Position numbers and translations under genes: made by a program. A DNA stretch of 64,000 nucleotides. Source: Fundicoccus sp052116145 (GTDB lineage Bacteria > Bacillota > Bacilli > Lactobacillales > Aerococcaceae). Positions within the stretch are counted from its first letter, which is position 1. Each line of letters begins with the position of its first letter. Below the pieces are notes generated by a model, which saw nothing but the letters and a program-made list of their open reading frames with translations, ran no database searches and was not told the DNA's origin. The stretch covers positions 84,465-148,464 of the forward strand of contig NZ_JBQKLQ010000008.1 of NCBI RefSeq assembly GCF_052116145.1, given 5' to 3'. Below, piece by piece: positions 43,185 through 52,169 of this stretch.

Positions 43185-44696
43185 TCACGAATGAGGAGAA
43201 ATCGAAACAATTTCGCTGTGCAATGCATTTGCTTTTTCCAGTTCAAATGCAATTTCTAACAGTGTTATTTCTTGGCCTTTTCTAGCGGACAGTTGTACTC
43301 CTAAAGGCATCTTATTTTCTGTTTCATAAATAGGCAAACTAATGGCAGGTTGCCCCGTTAAGTTCTGTTGCTGTGTAAAAGGAGTATACGCTAAAGACTT
43401 CTCAAACATCTCCCAAATCATTTCCTGTTGTTCAGCCGGCTTAAAATCATCGATATTGGACAGATTTTTTTTGACTGCTTGTGTCAAACTGAATTCTTCT
43501 TGTAAAGGTGCAATGTTGTTTGTCGCTGGCATCAACAACAAATCAATTTGTTGACTTTCAAAAAAATGTTCTGACATAACGGTTAAATAATCCCAATACG
43601 ATAGTGCTTCTGTAAAATCGACACCTGTAATTGATAAGCCTGAACGATATAATGCCCAACTCATCAACTCCATATCATCTTTACCTACTTGTCTTCCTAA
43701 AGCTTGTTCAATCCTTTTCATCATCGCCGCTGTTTCTACACCGTTCATTTGATAGTAACTCTCCATAGCTTTCACACCGTCTACTTCAGGTTTAGCTTCA
43801 ACTAGATGATGCCCCAGATCTTCTAAGTACTTAACTGCTTGTTTGACAGCTGATTCTGCTTCAATGCTGACTTTCGTTTGGATTGGAGAGGTCAGTGTAA
43901 AAGCGATTTTTAATGGACGTTTAGGAATACTTAATGTTTCTGTTTGAATCATTGGCAAACTAAAGGGTGCTTCTAATTGCTCAACTTGTAAAGCTTTTAA
44001 CAGGTTAAACGTATCTCTTACTGACTTAGTCAAAGCAAAGTTCACCGAAGCTCCTTGCCAACCTCTGTAACCATTAGGACCTACTGGTATGCGACCTCGT
44101 GAAGGCTTTAAGCCAATTAGTCCTGTAAAGCTCGCAGGAATTCTAATCGAGCCACCTCCATCACTGGCAGTGACAATTGGTACTAAACCTGCCTTTAAAG
44201 CAGCAGCCGCACCTCCACTTGAACCACCTGGATTTCGTTTCAAATCTAGAGGCGAACTAACAACACCATGCAACTCAGAATCACTAATGTTCTTAAAACC
44301 AAACTCTGGAGTATTCGTTCGCCCTACCACTACAAAACCAGCAGCTTCAATTTTACTGACAAACAAATCGGTTTGACTGGGAACATCATTCTGTGTCAAA
44401 CGAGCGCCACTTGTGCTTAATACCCCGGCTTGATTTTGCCCCAAATCTTTCAAGAGAATCGGCACACCATAAAAAAGCGGTAGGGCAAGTTGATCCTCTT
44501 TAGCCATTGCTTCGAATGCTTGATCCATTTCTAGAGCTCGTTTAATGGCACGCTCTTTTTCAACGATTGTTACCGCATTTAAAATTGGATTGAATGTCTC
44601 TATATTCTCGAGTGACCTTTGCACTAGTAATTCACTTGATACGATTCCAGCTCGTATTTGTTGTGCGTAGTAAGTAGCATCTTGTGTAAATAGCAA
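43185..44696 (-). CDS. Amidase (amidase signature family)
   Basis: About 503 residues from a TTG at 44696, which has GGAGGTG seven bases upstream; the frame opens at ATG 44723, but the ribosome site lies inside that extension. Ser-cisSer-Lys triad: Lys in PILLKDLG (about 80), Ser in SDGGGSIRIPASF (about 180) following GGSSGGAAAALKAG. C-terminal blocks NLTGQPAISLPIYETENKMP and PLGVQLSARKGQEITLLEIA match GatA-like amidases. No GatB/GatC neighbours, so a free-standing amide hydrolase rather than tRNA amidotransferase. Substrate unknown. Confidence 0.88.
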   Translation of the reverse strand: MLFTQDATYYAQQIRAGIVSSELLVQRSLENIETFNPILNAVTIVEKERAIKRALEMDQAFEAMAKEDQLALPLFYGVPILLKDLGQNQAGVLSTSGARLTQNDVPSQTDLFVSKIEAAGFVVVGRTNTPEFGFKNISDSELHGVVSSPLDLKRNPGGSSGGAAAALKAGLVPIVTASDGGGSIRIPASFTGLIGLKPSRGRIPVGPNGYRGWQGASVNFALTKSVRDTFNLLKALQVEQLEAPFSLPMIQTETLSIPKRPLKIAFTLTSPIQTKVSIEAESAVKQAVKYLEDLGHHLVEAKPEVDGVKAMESYYQMNGVETAAMMKRIEQALGRQVGKDDMELMSWALYRSGLSITGVDFTEALSYWDYLTVMSEHFFESQQIDLLLMPATNNIAPLQEEFSLTQAVKKNLSNIDDFKPAEQQEMIWEMFEKSLAYTPFTQQQNLTGQPAISLPIYETENKMPLGVQLSARKGQEITLLEIAFELEKANALHSEIVSISPHS

Positions 44697-44790
44697 AAAT
44701 AACACCTCCGTTAATTTAATCATAGTTTAGCACAGTCTAACAGAAACATAAAAAATACAGCCTGCGTTGTCACCTTTAATTTAATTTAGG

Positions 44791-44819
44791 TTGACGAATA
44801 AGCGTCATTCTGTTATTTT
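44791..44819 (+). promoter_or_regulatory. birA-bioY promoter
   Basis: TTGACG (44791-44796), 17-base spacer, TATTTT (44814-44819). A partial GTTGAC...GTCTAAC repeat spans it; BirA could bind there, but symmetry is poor. Confidence 0.55.
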
Positions 44820-44857
44820 TAGTCTAACAAGAAGAAAAGATCAGGAGAAATGAATCG

Positions 44858-45889
44858 ATGAGCGTACAAAAATTAGTATTAGAGTATCTTATGTCGCATC
44901 AAAATCAGCCAATATCCGGCCAAGCTTTAGCAGATGAATTTTCAGTCTCTCGCAATGCGGTTTGGAAAGCGATTGAGATTCTTCGTCAAAAAGGCTATCA
45001 AATAGTTAGTCAAGGAAACACGGGGTATCAGTTAAAAGGGATGAGTCATCAGTTAGATCCCGAACAAATTCTTCATCAGATTGATGAAATGTGGGAAGGC
45101 TTGTACATTGAAAATCATAAAGAGGTAACCTCTACCAACGATTTGGCTAAACAATTTAATATTACAAACAGGGGGCAAAACGGACTATTCATTGCCGAAA
45201 AACAAACGCAAGGCCGCGGTCGAAGGGGGCGCAATTTCCATTCTGATTTATCAAAAGGTCTATATTTTTCATTAACCATTAGACCTAAAGTTGATGACCC
45301 ACAAGATGTGCCACGTTATACAATTGCAGCAGCAACAGCCGTTGTTCAAGCAATCGAAGCACTCACAGATAAAAACATCAAGATTAAGTGGGTTAATGAT
45401 TTATTTTATAACGGACGAAAAATTTCTGGCATTCTTTCAGAAGCAGTCACTGACTTAGAAACAGGCGGTTTTTCAGCCATTGTTATTGGAATCGGCATAA
45501 ATTTATCAGGTGATTTTTCAGCCGCATCGCAAGATGTTCAAGACGTGGCCGGCACACTTTTTGGTGAGTCTCTACCTGAGAGTTTTAATCCCAATCAATT
45601 TTTGAAAACTTTTCTGAATTATTTTGGTCGTTACCATTTAGATTTATTAGCCCCAGATTTCCTATCTATTTACCGAGATCACTTATTGGGATTAAATCAA
45701 GAGGTGACCTATCTTATTAATAAAGAAAAGCACCGCGGAATAATTGAAGGAATCGATACGGACGGCCATTTGCTCGTTCGCCAGACCAACGGACAATTAG
45801 AGACACTCATTGGTCAAGAAGTACATTTTTCAAGTAAGCAATTCGCCCAACAAGCAGACACTCAGGAGGATACCCAAGATGAAAACTAG
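44858..45889 (+). CDS. birA: Biotin protein ligase / biotin repressor
   Basis: 343 residues. An N-terminal winged helix (residues 1-62; SGQALADEFSVSRNAVWKAI, GYQIVSQGNTGYQL) is joined to the ligase domain: STNDLAKQF, KQTQGRGRRGRNFHSDLSKG (about 123), IKWVNDLFYNGRKISGILSE (about 185) and VIGIGINLSGDF (about 215). The C-terminal domain is about 275-330. It activates biotin to biotinyl-AMP and attaches it to carboxylases; the helix domain lets it repress biotin genes. It overlaps bioY by 11 bases, so ligase and transporter are coexpressed. Confidence 0.95.
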   Translation: MSVQKLVLEYLMSHQNQPISGQALADEFSVSRNAVWKAIEILRQKGYQIVSQGNTGYQLKGMSHQLDPEQILHQIDEMWEGLYIENHKEVTSTNDLAKQFNITNRGQNGLFIAEKQTQGRGRRGRNFHSDLSKGLYFSLTIRPKVDDPQDVPRYTIAAATAVVQAIEALTDKNIKIKWVNDLFYNGRKISGILSEAVTDLETGGFSAIVIGIGINLSGDFSAASQDVQDVAGTLFGESLPESFNPNQFLKTFLNYFGRYHLDLLAPDFLSIYRDHLLGLNQEVTYLINKEKHRGIIEGIDTDGHLLVRQTNGQLETLIGQEVHFSSKQFAQQADTQEDTQDEN

Positions 45890-46436
45890 AGATATTACAT
45901 TATCAGCTTTAATGATTGCAATTCTGGCGATCAGTTCACAACTATCCATTCCGATTGGACCAATTCCGATTACTTTACAAACATTTGCGGTTCTATTGAT
46001 TGGTATGATTTTGCCTAGCAAACATGCTTTCATCGTCACTAGTGCTTACCTTCTATTAGGACTAATAGGATTTCCAGTCTTTGCGAATGGTTCAGGTGGT
46101 ATCCAATCATTTTTAAGCCCTGCTTTTGGCTTTGCCATAGGTTTCATCCCAGCAGCCACAGTCATGGCTCGCTTTCTTGAAAAGAAAAACCAACCAAGTT
46201 TACCTCATTATCTCATCGCCTCATTAGTTGCAACACTCGTTTTGTATTCAATCGGACTAAGTTACATGAGCTTTATACTCAATGTTGTCCTAGGTGCTCA
46301 AATGACCCTACCTCAAGTATTAATGGCCGGCATGTTGCCTTTCTTACCAGGTGATATCCTAAAAGTTTGTCTCAGCATAGTTGTAGCACAAAGACTCAGA
46401 ACGCCTTTACAAGCAAGCATCAGACCATCCATTTAA
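45879..46436 (+). CDS. bioY: Biotin ECF transporter S component
   Basis: 185 residues from ATG 45879 with AGGAGG before it, inside the end of birA. Six membrane segments. BioY signature: IPIGPIPITLQTFAVLLIGM (about 22), GLIGFPVFANGSGG (about 65), SPAFGFAIGFIPAA. It captures biotin and works with the shared EcfA/A'/T module, which is not in the window. The overlap with birA indicates a biotin salvage unit. Confidence 0.95.
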   Translation: MKTRDITLSALMIAILAISSQLSIPIGPIPITLQTFAVLLIGMILPSKHAFIVTSAYLLLGLIGFPVFANGSGGIQSFLSPAFGFAIGFIPAATVMARFLEKKNQPSLPHYLIASLVATLVLYSIGLSYMSFILNVVLGAQMTLPQVLMAGMLPFLPGDILKVCLSIVVAQRLRTPLQASIRPSI

Positions 46437-46498
46437 GTCGCACGTTTTACACAATAGGACCAACAGCAAGACAAACTTAAAAAAGAGAATATAAAATT

Positions 46499-46547
46499 AA
46501 ACGAGCGGAAATATTGAGTGTTACCTCAATATTTCCGCTCGTTTTTG
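46499..46547. terminator. Strong terminator after bioY
   Basis: ACGAGCGGAAATATTGAG pairs with CTCAATATTTCCGCTCGT, a stem of about 18 bp with a T run; the opposite strand has an A-rich flank, so it may also end the convergent gene. Confidence 0.9.
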
Positions 46548-46576
46548 TTTCCATTTAATATAATTTTCTCTTTACT

Positions 46577-47359
46577 TTAATCGTATTTAACAGGATAAAT
46601 ACTCTTTTGATTCTGATAGAAAGTAAAGAACGAAATTAAAAGTGAAAAAATCAGACAGACAATCGCAACGATTCCTAAGAACGCATCGCTTCCACTTGTG
46701 TTAAGTTCCATAAAAATACCGAAAAAGGCCCATGCTATCGGTAATGGAAACGATGCATTCTTTACAATAAATAGCACAAGAAATGTGAATAAAGCCGCAA
46801 CAACCATTAAAATAGTTGCCCAGTTACTATCTGTTAGCCCCCAACCACCCCAGTTTATTTGAACGAGAAAAGCCGCTACATTGACAACAGACGCAATAAA
46901 TAGCCAACCTGTGTTTAAACCAATCGTTAAAGGAATAAGCCACTCACGCTTTTGATTTATTTGTTTCAATCGCATCATCATAATACTTAAACTAAATAAA
47001 TAAGCAAAAATAAACAGTGTAGATAAGCCGATTAATTGATAAGAAAACAATACAATCCAAATCATATTGCTAAGATAGGATAACCAGAGAAATGGGGTAA
47101 TTCGCTCAATGACTTTACTGTAATAGTGATCCTTATGCTTAACTACCATTGTAATCATGCTTATAATTAACAGACTATAAATGACACTCCAAATACTGAA
47201 TGTAAAACCAGCTGGTGTGATAAGCGTGTGGTAAGTATCTGAAACTTCCGCTTGAGATGTTCCGTTAATCTGTCCAGTTCCTCCAAGAAAGTTAACAAAA
47301 ATTGTCAGTAATAACAAACCTAGATTAATCCACGCTTTAGTTTTCGTTTCCATTTTCAT
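46577..47359 (-). CDS. TspO/MBR-related (tryptophan-rich sensory) membrane protein
   Basis: 260 residues with about eight hydrophobic segments. The block TLITPAGFTFSIWSVIYSLL (about 45-64) corresponds to the PxxFxxxW..Y motif of TspO-like proteins. Further Trp residues (FLWLSYLSNMIWIV, INWGGWGLTDSNWA) fit. The function of this long subgroup is not established. It follows a MarR regulator by 31 bases and is probably controlled by it. Confidence 0.75.
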   Translation of the reverse strand: MKMETKTKAWINLGLLLLTIFVNFLGGTGQINGTSQAEVSDTYHTLITPAGFTFSIWSVIYSLLIISMITMVVKHKDHYYSKVIERITPFLWLSYLSNMIWIVLFSYQLIGLSTLFIFAYLFSLSIMMMRLKQINQKREWLIPLTIGLNTGWLFIASVVNVAAFLVQINWGGWGLTDSNWATILMVVAALFTFLVLFIVKNASFPLPIAWAFFGIFMELNTSGSDAFLGIVAIVCLIFSLLISFFTFYQNQKSIYPVKYD

Positions 47360-47390
47360 TTCAACACCTCCATATTATTGAGTGATGACA

Positions 47391-47837
47391 TCAGAACTTG
47401 TGATTAATAGCGTCTAATTGTTTTTGGAGTAAGTCTAATTGTTTCATTAATTCTAGTAAGTTCAGCCCTGCAAAATCACATGCTGCTAAATGCGTTAAAA
47501 TTGATTTATTAATAGTAGCCTTATGTCCATAAGCTTTCTCTGTTAAGAAAATTAACCGCATTCGTTTATCAGTTTCAGGTGTTTGACGTTTAATCCAACC
47601 ATTTTCCGTCATACGCTTTAGAATTGGATTCAGTGTTCCTATGCCCATTCCAGTCCGAGCAGCGATGTCAGAAATCGCTACCCCATCCCATAAAGCCAAC
47701 AAAACCAAATACTGAGAAAAAGTTAATTCAACCGGTATCAGTGTTTGAGAATATAGTTTTCCTATGCCACTAGAGGCCCTATACAAGCGAAAGCATAACT
47801 GTTCGTCTAATAGACTATCAAAAATTGTATCGTCCAT
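47391..47837 (-). CDS. MarR-family transcriptional regulator
   Basis: 148 residues. Winged helix at about 40-100: LTFSQYLVLLALWDGVAISD, IAARTGMGIGTLNPILKRMT, and wing KRQTPETDKRMRLIFLTEKA. The N-terminus (LDEQLCFRLYRASSGIGKLY, with Cys near residue 15) resembles OhrR-type peroxide sensors, where a Cys at this place is oxidised. No ohr gene is adjacent. First gene of a unit with the TspO-like gene. Confidence 0.85.
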   Translation of the reverse strand: MDDTIFDSLLDEQLCFRLYRASSGIGKLYSQTLIPVELTFSQYLVLLALWDGVAISDIAARTGMGIGTLNPILKRMTENGWIKRQTPETDKRMRLIFLTEKAYGHKATINKSILTHLAACDFAGLNLLELMKQLDLLQKQLDAINHKF

Positions 47838-49193
47838 TTCATCCCCTTTTCTTTAATCCTTGCTTTGCTTCTTTAATTAGTTAAAGCGTTTTTAAATGTA
47901 TTACAAAAGTTCATCTCTTTAAGCAATCATAATGGTTTGAAGAGATACTGTCCATTATTCTGTGATAAAAGCTTGCAGCTAATCAAACGGTAAGCGACAC
48001 CCCCATCAACTTAATCAATCCTTTCCTAAAACTTCTCAATGCTCGCATGAAAGTTTTGGACCACTTCCTCCCATAAGCGAATAAAGCGTCATGGAATACT
48101 TCCCTCTGGATTTTTATTTACTAGTTCAACTACTTCTCGATCCTGGTTTGCCTCTCTTTCAAAGTGTAAACGACGTCAAATCGTCAGCCAGCCTTTTAAC
48201 ACATGTTCTTTTCCTACCAGTTAAAATTTTTTCTCATAAAATTAAACTTGATATACTTTAGACACTCGAACTGCGCTGGGTAAAAAGCAGTCATATCAAT
48301 TCCTACAACGATTCCCTTTATCTTTCGTTTCATCATTGTATTTCATTTGACCGCTTTAGCCTATTATATGATAAGTATTGCGCGCTGCACATTAATATCA
48401 TCGCTATCGTATAATGTATTTTCTATTCTAAATTTTTTAAATACAAGCGCTTAGTTTTTTCGATAGCTAATTCTTTACAAGCACAGTAGCGCCAAGTAAG
48501 ATTAAAGAAACTCAGACGCATCACTTAATAACATATTAACATATGACTTACTGTGTCAAAATTCATTCGAGCTTACTCGATTAGAAATACAATTTAAACC
48601 GCCTGCTCTGAACTTTACTTTCACTTGTTTCTGAATAAAACACATCCTCAACGAGGCCATCATATTTTATTTTTTCAAAAGACTCTGAAAGTTGTTCAAC
48701 ACTGTGATTGATAGCCATCATTTACTCTTGAAGCTAATGATAGGCTAGGCTAATGTCTTAAAAATTAATCAGACTTGAATATTTCTAGGTAATGAAAACA
48801 TTAAACCTCTGTCAATCTAATTAACAGTCCTGACAAATCTTTTACAGCATTAGATTATAAAATAATAGAAAACAAAACCTTTGACACACTAGAAAGAATA
48901 AGGCTGACAAACTTAGCCGAACGCATAGTAAACAAGCCTATAGGTAACGTAATGTATATGTAAAATCAGACTGTCCTCCATCAGATCTCAATGTATGCCG
49001 ACCTTTCTAAACAAAAGAAACATCAGGGGGTCAATCCACCATGAAGTGTCACTTACATGATTCATTGTAAGCGATTGAAAGAACAATCAAACTAAGTTGT
49101 GACACTATATTGCCCCAATGTGGCAATAATATCATGGTAATATTCTTAAAAATAAGTGACAAATGAATTCAATAATAAAGGAGTGGAGTAAAC
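47838..49193. other. 1.35 kb gene-poor decayed region
   Basis: No intact gene. On the minus strand, 48001-48360 reads as interrupted protein-like sequence (for example GIVVGIDMTAFYPAQFECLK and SKTFMRALRSFRKGLIKLMG) broken by stops and frame changes, suggestive of an old transposase. 48584-48721 minus is an open 46-codon frame (MMAINHSVEQLSESFEKIKY) that could be the stub of a lost gene. The last 150 bases hold control-like repeats of the following gene. I cannot name the source genes. Confidence 0.45.
49047..49161. promoter_or_regulatory. Repeat-rich control region upstream of aldehyde dehydrogenase
   Basis: TGTCACTTA (49047-49055) is repeated inverted as TAAGTGACA (49153-49161). Between them TATTGCC-N7-GGCAATA (49108-49128) forms a perfect 7+7 inverted repeat, next to TTGTGACAC. 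Such nested dyads immediately before a gene suggest operators; no regulator gene is adjacent. Confidence 0.4.
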
Positions 49194-50594
49194 ATGACAA
49201 AAACATTTATGCCCAATGTATTGGAAACTGTTCAAAAGATGCAAAGATTGCGTAGTCGAACGCTCGGCAGTCGCGGTTTATCTTTACGTCTTGACGCGTT
49301 AAACCAGATAAGGAGACTACTAGTTGATCATGAAGATCGTTGGCTTTTGGCTTTAAAAGAAGACTTAGACAAACCCCTTTTAGAAGCTTATGCAACTGAG
49401 ATAGCCTTTTTACTAAATGAATTAGAGGATACCATAAAACACTTGGCTAAATGGATGAAGCCGGTTGTCAAACATCGATTATTAATTAGTGGTGCAGAAA
49501 AAACAAGCGTCACTGCAGAGCCATTTGGAAGTGTACTAATACTTTCACCTTGGAATTATCCTTTACAACTCGCACTGGGCCCTGTGATTGGAGCACTTGC
49601 CGCAGGTAATGGGGCTGTCTTGAAACCCTCTGAGTCTGCTCCAGCTGTCAGTCGGTTACTAGCTGAGCTTGTGCCACAGTATCTGGATCCGGATTTACTT
49701 TATGTCGTTGAGGGCGACGCTGATGTTGCGAAAACTTTAACTGATATGGAATGGGATTTTGTGTTTTTTACAGGAAGTCCGCAAATCGGAGCGAAAGTCT
49801 ATCAAGCGGCGGCAAAGCATTTAACTCCAGTTGCTTTAGAGCTTGGTGGCAAAAATCCTTGTATTATTGACGAAACAACTATGAATGAAGAGACGATTAA
49901 ACATATTATATGGAGTAAATTTTTGAATGTTGGACAAACTTGCATTGCTCCCGACACCATCTTCGTACCACGTTTATTCTATCAACAATTTTTAGAACAA
50001 GCCAAGCAACAGATCGTTGATTTTTATGGCGATACCCCTATCAAGTCACCTGACTATGGGCGAATTGTACATAAACAGCATTTAGCAAATTTAACACGTT
50101 TTTTAAAGGATGGCCAAGTGTACTACGGCGGAGAAATAGATGAAGCAACGCGCTTTATGGCTCCCACTTTAATGACTGATGTCAAAGAAGGGAGTGCATT
50201 GGCTGAGGAGGAAATTTTCGGTCCAATTTTACCGATTATTCCCTACGATTCGATTGATGATGTGATTAAGCAATACCAGACACGACCTGTTCCGTTAGTA
50301 ATCTATCTCTTTACTAAAAATAAGAAGATGGTTCAGTATGTACAAGAGCGACTAGAAAGCGGAGCTTTGAGTATTAATCAATTAATGGTGCATGTGACTA
50401 GTCCTAATACACCATTTGGTGGTAAAGGGCAAAGTGGCTTAGGTAATTATCATGGTGAGGCCAGTTTTAAAACCTTCACCTACCAACGAACTTTATATCA
50501 AAAAAAAATGCCCTTTAGCTTACCTCAACAATTCCCACCTTATAGTAAAGTAGCTTTATCTGCCTTAAAACGTTTTAGACGAATTGTCTTTTAA
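49194..50594 (+). CDS. Aldehyde dehydrogenase (class 3, YwdH/Aldh3-like)
   Basis: 466 residues with AGGAG before ATG. Short class 3 type. Blocks: FGSVLILSPWNYPLQLALGP (about 112), FFTGSPQIG (about 193), LELGGKNPCIIDE with catalytic Glu (about 216), NVGQTCIAPD with catalytic Cys (about 250), EEEIFGPILPII (about 340) and PFGGKGQSGLGNYHGEASFK (about 410). The C-terminus is basic and hydrophobic, as in membrane-associated fatty-aldehyde dehydrogenases. Oxidises aldehydes with NAD(P)+. Substrate unknown; stands between decayed regions. Confidence 0.92.
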   Translation: MTKTFMPNVLETVQKMQRLRSRTLGSRGLSLRLDALNQIRRLLVDHEDRWLLALKEDLDKPLLEAYATEIAFLLNELEDTIKHLAKWMKPVVKHRLLISGAEKTSVTAEPFGSVLILSPWNYPLQLALGPVIGALAAGNGAVLKPSESAPAVSRLLAELVPQYLDPDLLYVVEGDADVAKTLTDMEWDFVFFTGSPQIGAKVYQAAAKHLTPVALELGGKNPCIIDETTMNEETIKHIIWSKFLNVGQTCIAPDTIFVPRLFYQQFLEQAKQQIVDFYGDTPIKSPDYGRIVHKQHLANLTRFLKDGQVYYGGEIDEATRFMAPTLMTDVKEGSALAEEEIFGPILPIIPYDSIDDVIKQYQTRPVPLVIYLFTKNKKMVQYVQERLESGALSINQLMVHVTSPNTPFGGKGQSGLGNYHGEASFKTFTYQRTLYQKKMPFSLPQQFPPYSKVALSALKRFRRIVF

Positions 50595-51006
50595 GGAGAT
50601 TCTTGAAGCTCTCACTTTATCTTTTAAAGTGTCTCTTCTCGTTTACAAGCAATTGGGAAGTGCTTTAGAGGGTAGGTTTATTTAACAGGACTGCCTGTTT
50701 GGAAAATTGGAATGAAACTATTTAATATAATTTCTGCTCATAATGAATCAAACGGATGAGTTTTAATAAAGTTCTTAGCTACTTATAAAAGCTATTCCTT
50801 GAAACACTTGGATTTAGAAATCGATACGACTCAAGAAACAACGAAATATTGTATTCGAGACATTTATTTTTCGCCAACTTGCTTATGAGAACCTAGCCAA
50901 ATCATGATTAGATATGTCAATCATAATTCGTGTGTTAACAGATTCCTCCTCTTTGATAGCTTGTCACACTGTGAAACTCGGAAAATGTTATACGTTGGGT
51001 AATTAA
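50595..51006. other. Gene-poor stretch with a broken short frame
   Basis: No intact gene. On the plus strand 50713-50886 reads MKLFNIISAHNESNG, then TGA, then VLIKFLATYKSYSLKHLDLE and onward to TTATGA. It looks like the N-terminal helix-turn-helix of a decayed regulator (for example an Mga/PTS-regulation-domain protein), but this is weak. Confidence 0.3.
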
Positions 51007-51058
51007 AAAAATGTAGGAAAAGCGACAACTTTATTTTGCGCTTTTCCTACATTTTATT
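51007..51058. terminator. Bidirectional hairpin terminator
   Basis: AATGTAGGAAAAGCG pairs with CGCTTTTCCTACATT across a 15-base loop with A- and T-runs on either side. Confidence 0.85.
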
Positions 51059-51132
51059 ATTGTCCTTTACACTTCAAGTTCAAGTCTATGACATCTCGTC
51101 ATGTATATAACCTCATAATATAACTTTTAACA

Positions 51133-51366
51133 CTACTGTTTTACTTTATGATTTGCACGTGCTCCTTTGTTCCTCAACCCTTTGACAGTGAATTGAAGCA
51201 ATTTGACAAAGAGATAGACAAGCAAGTATATCAGTAAGAATAATAAATATTCTTGCCAAATACTCTCTTTGACATCCACTAAGTCTGTCCGCTCTAGGAT
51301 TTCTTTGCTTAAAAATGTGACTGTGAAAATACACAATGACATCATCGCATTCATCAATCGTTTCAT
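51133..51366 (-). CDS. Small membrane protein (77 aa), unknown function
   Basis: GGCGGTG precedes the ATG. Two hydrophobic segments (residues 5-22 and 40-64: EYLLFLLIYLLVYLFVKLLQ) and a basic C-terminus (KGLRNKGARANHKVKQ), predicted to lie inside. No family recognised. It lies downstream of the thiamine-precursor transporter operon with a 73-base gap and is probably separate. Confidence 0.6.
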   Translation of the reverse strand: MKRLMNAMMSLCIFTVTFLSKEILERTDLVDVKESIWQEYLLFLLIYLLVYLFVKLLQFTVKGLRNKGARANHKVKQ

Positions 51367-51439
51367 TTGAACACCGCCTTGTTATAATTTTATTGTTAAA
51401 TAGATTATAACAGGTAATCTATGAAAAAAATCAAGGATC

Positions 51440-52168
51440 TTAGTTTTCTAAAGCATCTAGTAAAATACGCTTATATTCAAGAAAGACTGGACTAAAAATA
51501 ATCTCTTCAAAATCTTCCTTAGCTAAGTCCACGTCAAGTGTTAATACTACTTCACCTGGTTGACCTTTCAGCACATAAATTTTATCGCAAAGAATTAAGG
51601 CTTCTTCTACATCATGTGTGATCAATAAAGTTGACCAATTCATTTTACTTTTAACTCCATGAAACCAACGATGCATTTGCCGACGAGTGATAGCATCCAA
51701 AGCTCCAAAGGCTTCGTCGAGTAACAACCATTCTCGCCCAAAGTTAATCGTTCTTAAAAAAGCAATTCTCTGACGCATCCCACCACTTAATGAGCTAGGA
51801 TAATAGTTTGCCCATTTTTCTAATTCAAACTCTTTTAATAAATTTTCTGATCTTAAACGCGACTCTTCTTTTGAATAGCCTTGAATAAGCAAGGGTAACA
51901 TAATATTTTCAATGACTGATTTATGTTGGAAAAGCATATCCTTTTGTAGCATATAGCTTATTTTCCCTTTTATTTGATCAGTCCCATCTATTGTGATGCT
52001 ACCAGATTGCAATTCTAAATTACTGGCGATCAAATTAAATAACGTTGTTTTACCTACACCACTTGTTCCTAGAATACCAACAGTCTGTTGTGGTTTGACA
52101 GTCATATTCACATCATGTAAAACAGAATGATGTTCGAATTGATAATTAATTTTTTGAATAGTTAACAC
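51440..52168 (-). CDS. ABC transporter ATPase of thiamine-precursor uptake (ThiZ-like)
   Basis: 242 residues. Walker A GTSGVGKTT (about 34), Q-loop YMLQKDMLFQH, signature SLSGGMRQRI (about 125), Walker B WLLLDEAFGALD, and H-loop THD. Belongs to the nitrate/taurine/HMP importer group. Two bases after the binding-protein gene, last of a four-gene operon controlled by a TPP riboswitch. Energises uptake of a thiamine pyrimidine precursor or thiamine. Confidence 0.9.
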   Translation of the reverse strand: MLTIQKINYQFEHHSVLHDVNMTVKPQQTVGILGTSGVGKTTLFNLIASNLELQSGSITIDGTDQIKGKISYMLQKDMLFQHKSVIENIMLPLLIQGYSKEESRLRSENLLKEFELEKWANYYPSSLSGGMRQRIAFLRTINFGREWLLLDEAFGALDAITRRQMHRWFHGVKSKMNWSTLLITHDVEEALILCDKIYVLKGQPGEVVLTLDVDLAKEDFEEIIFSPVFLEYKRILLDALEN

Positions 52169-52169
52169 G

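Noticed and set aside
48001..48420. Naming the interrupted minus-strand sequence as a specific IS family
   Set aside because: Blocks resemble transposases only loosely; without a search tool I cannot separate ISL3-like from other families.
49061..49080. Catabolite-responsive (cre) site upstream of the aldehyde dehydrogenase
   Set aside because: TGTAAGCGATTGAA matches only the left half of the cre consensus; the right half lacks the WWCA end.
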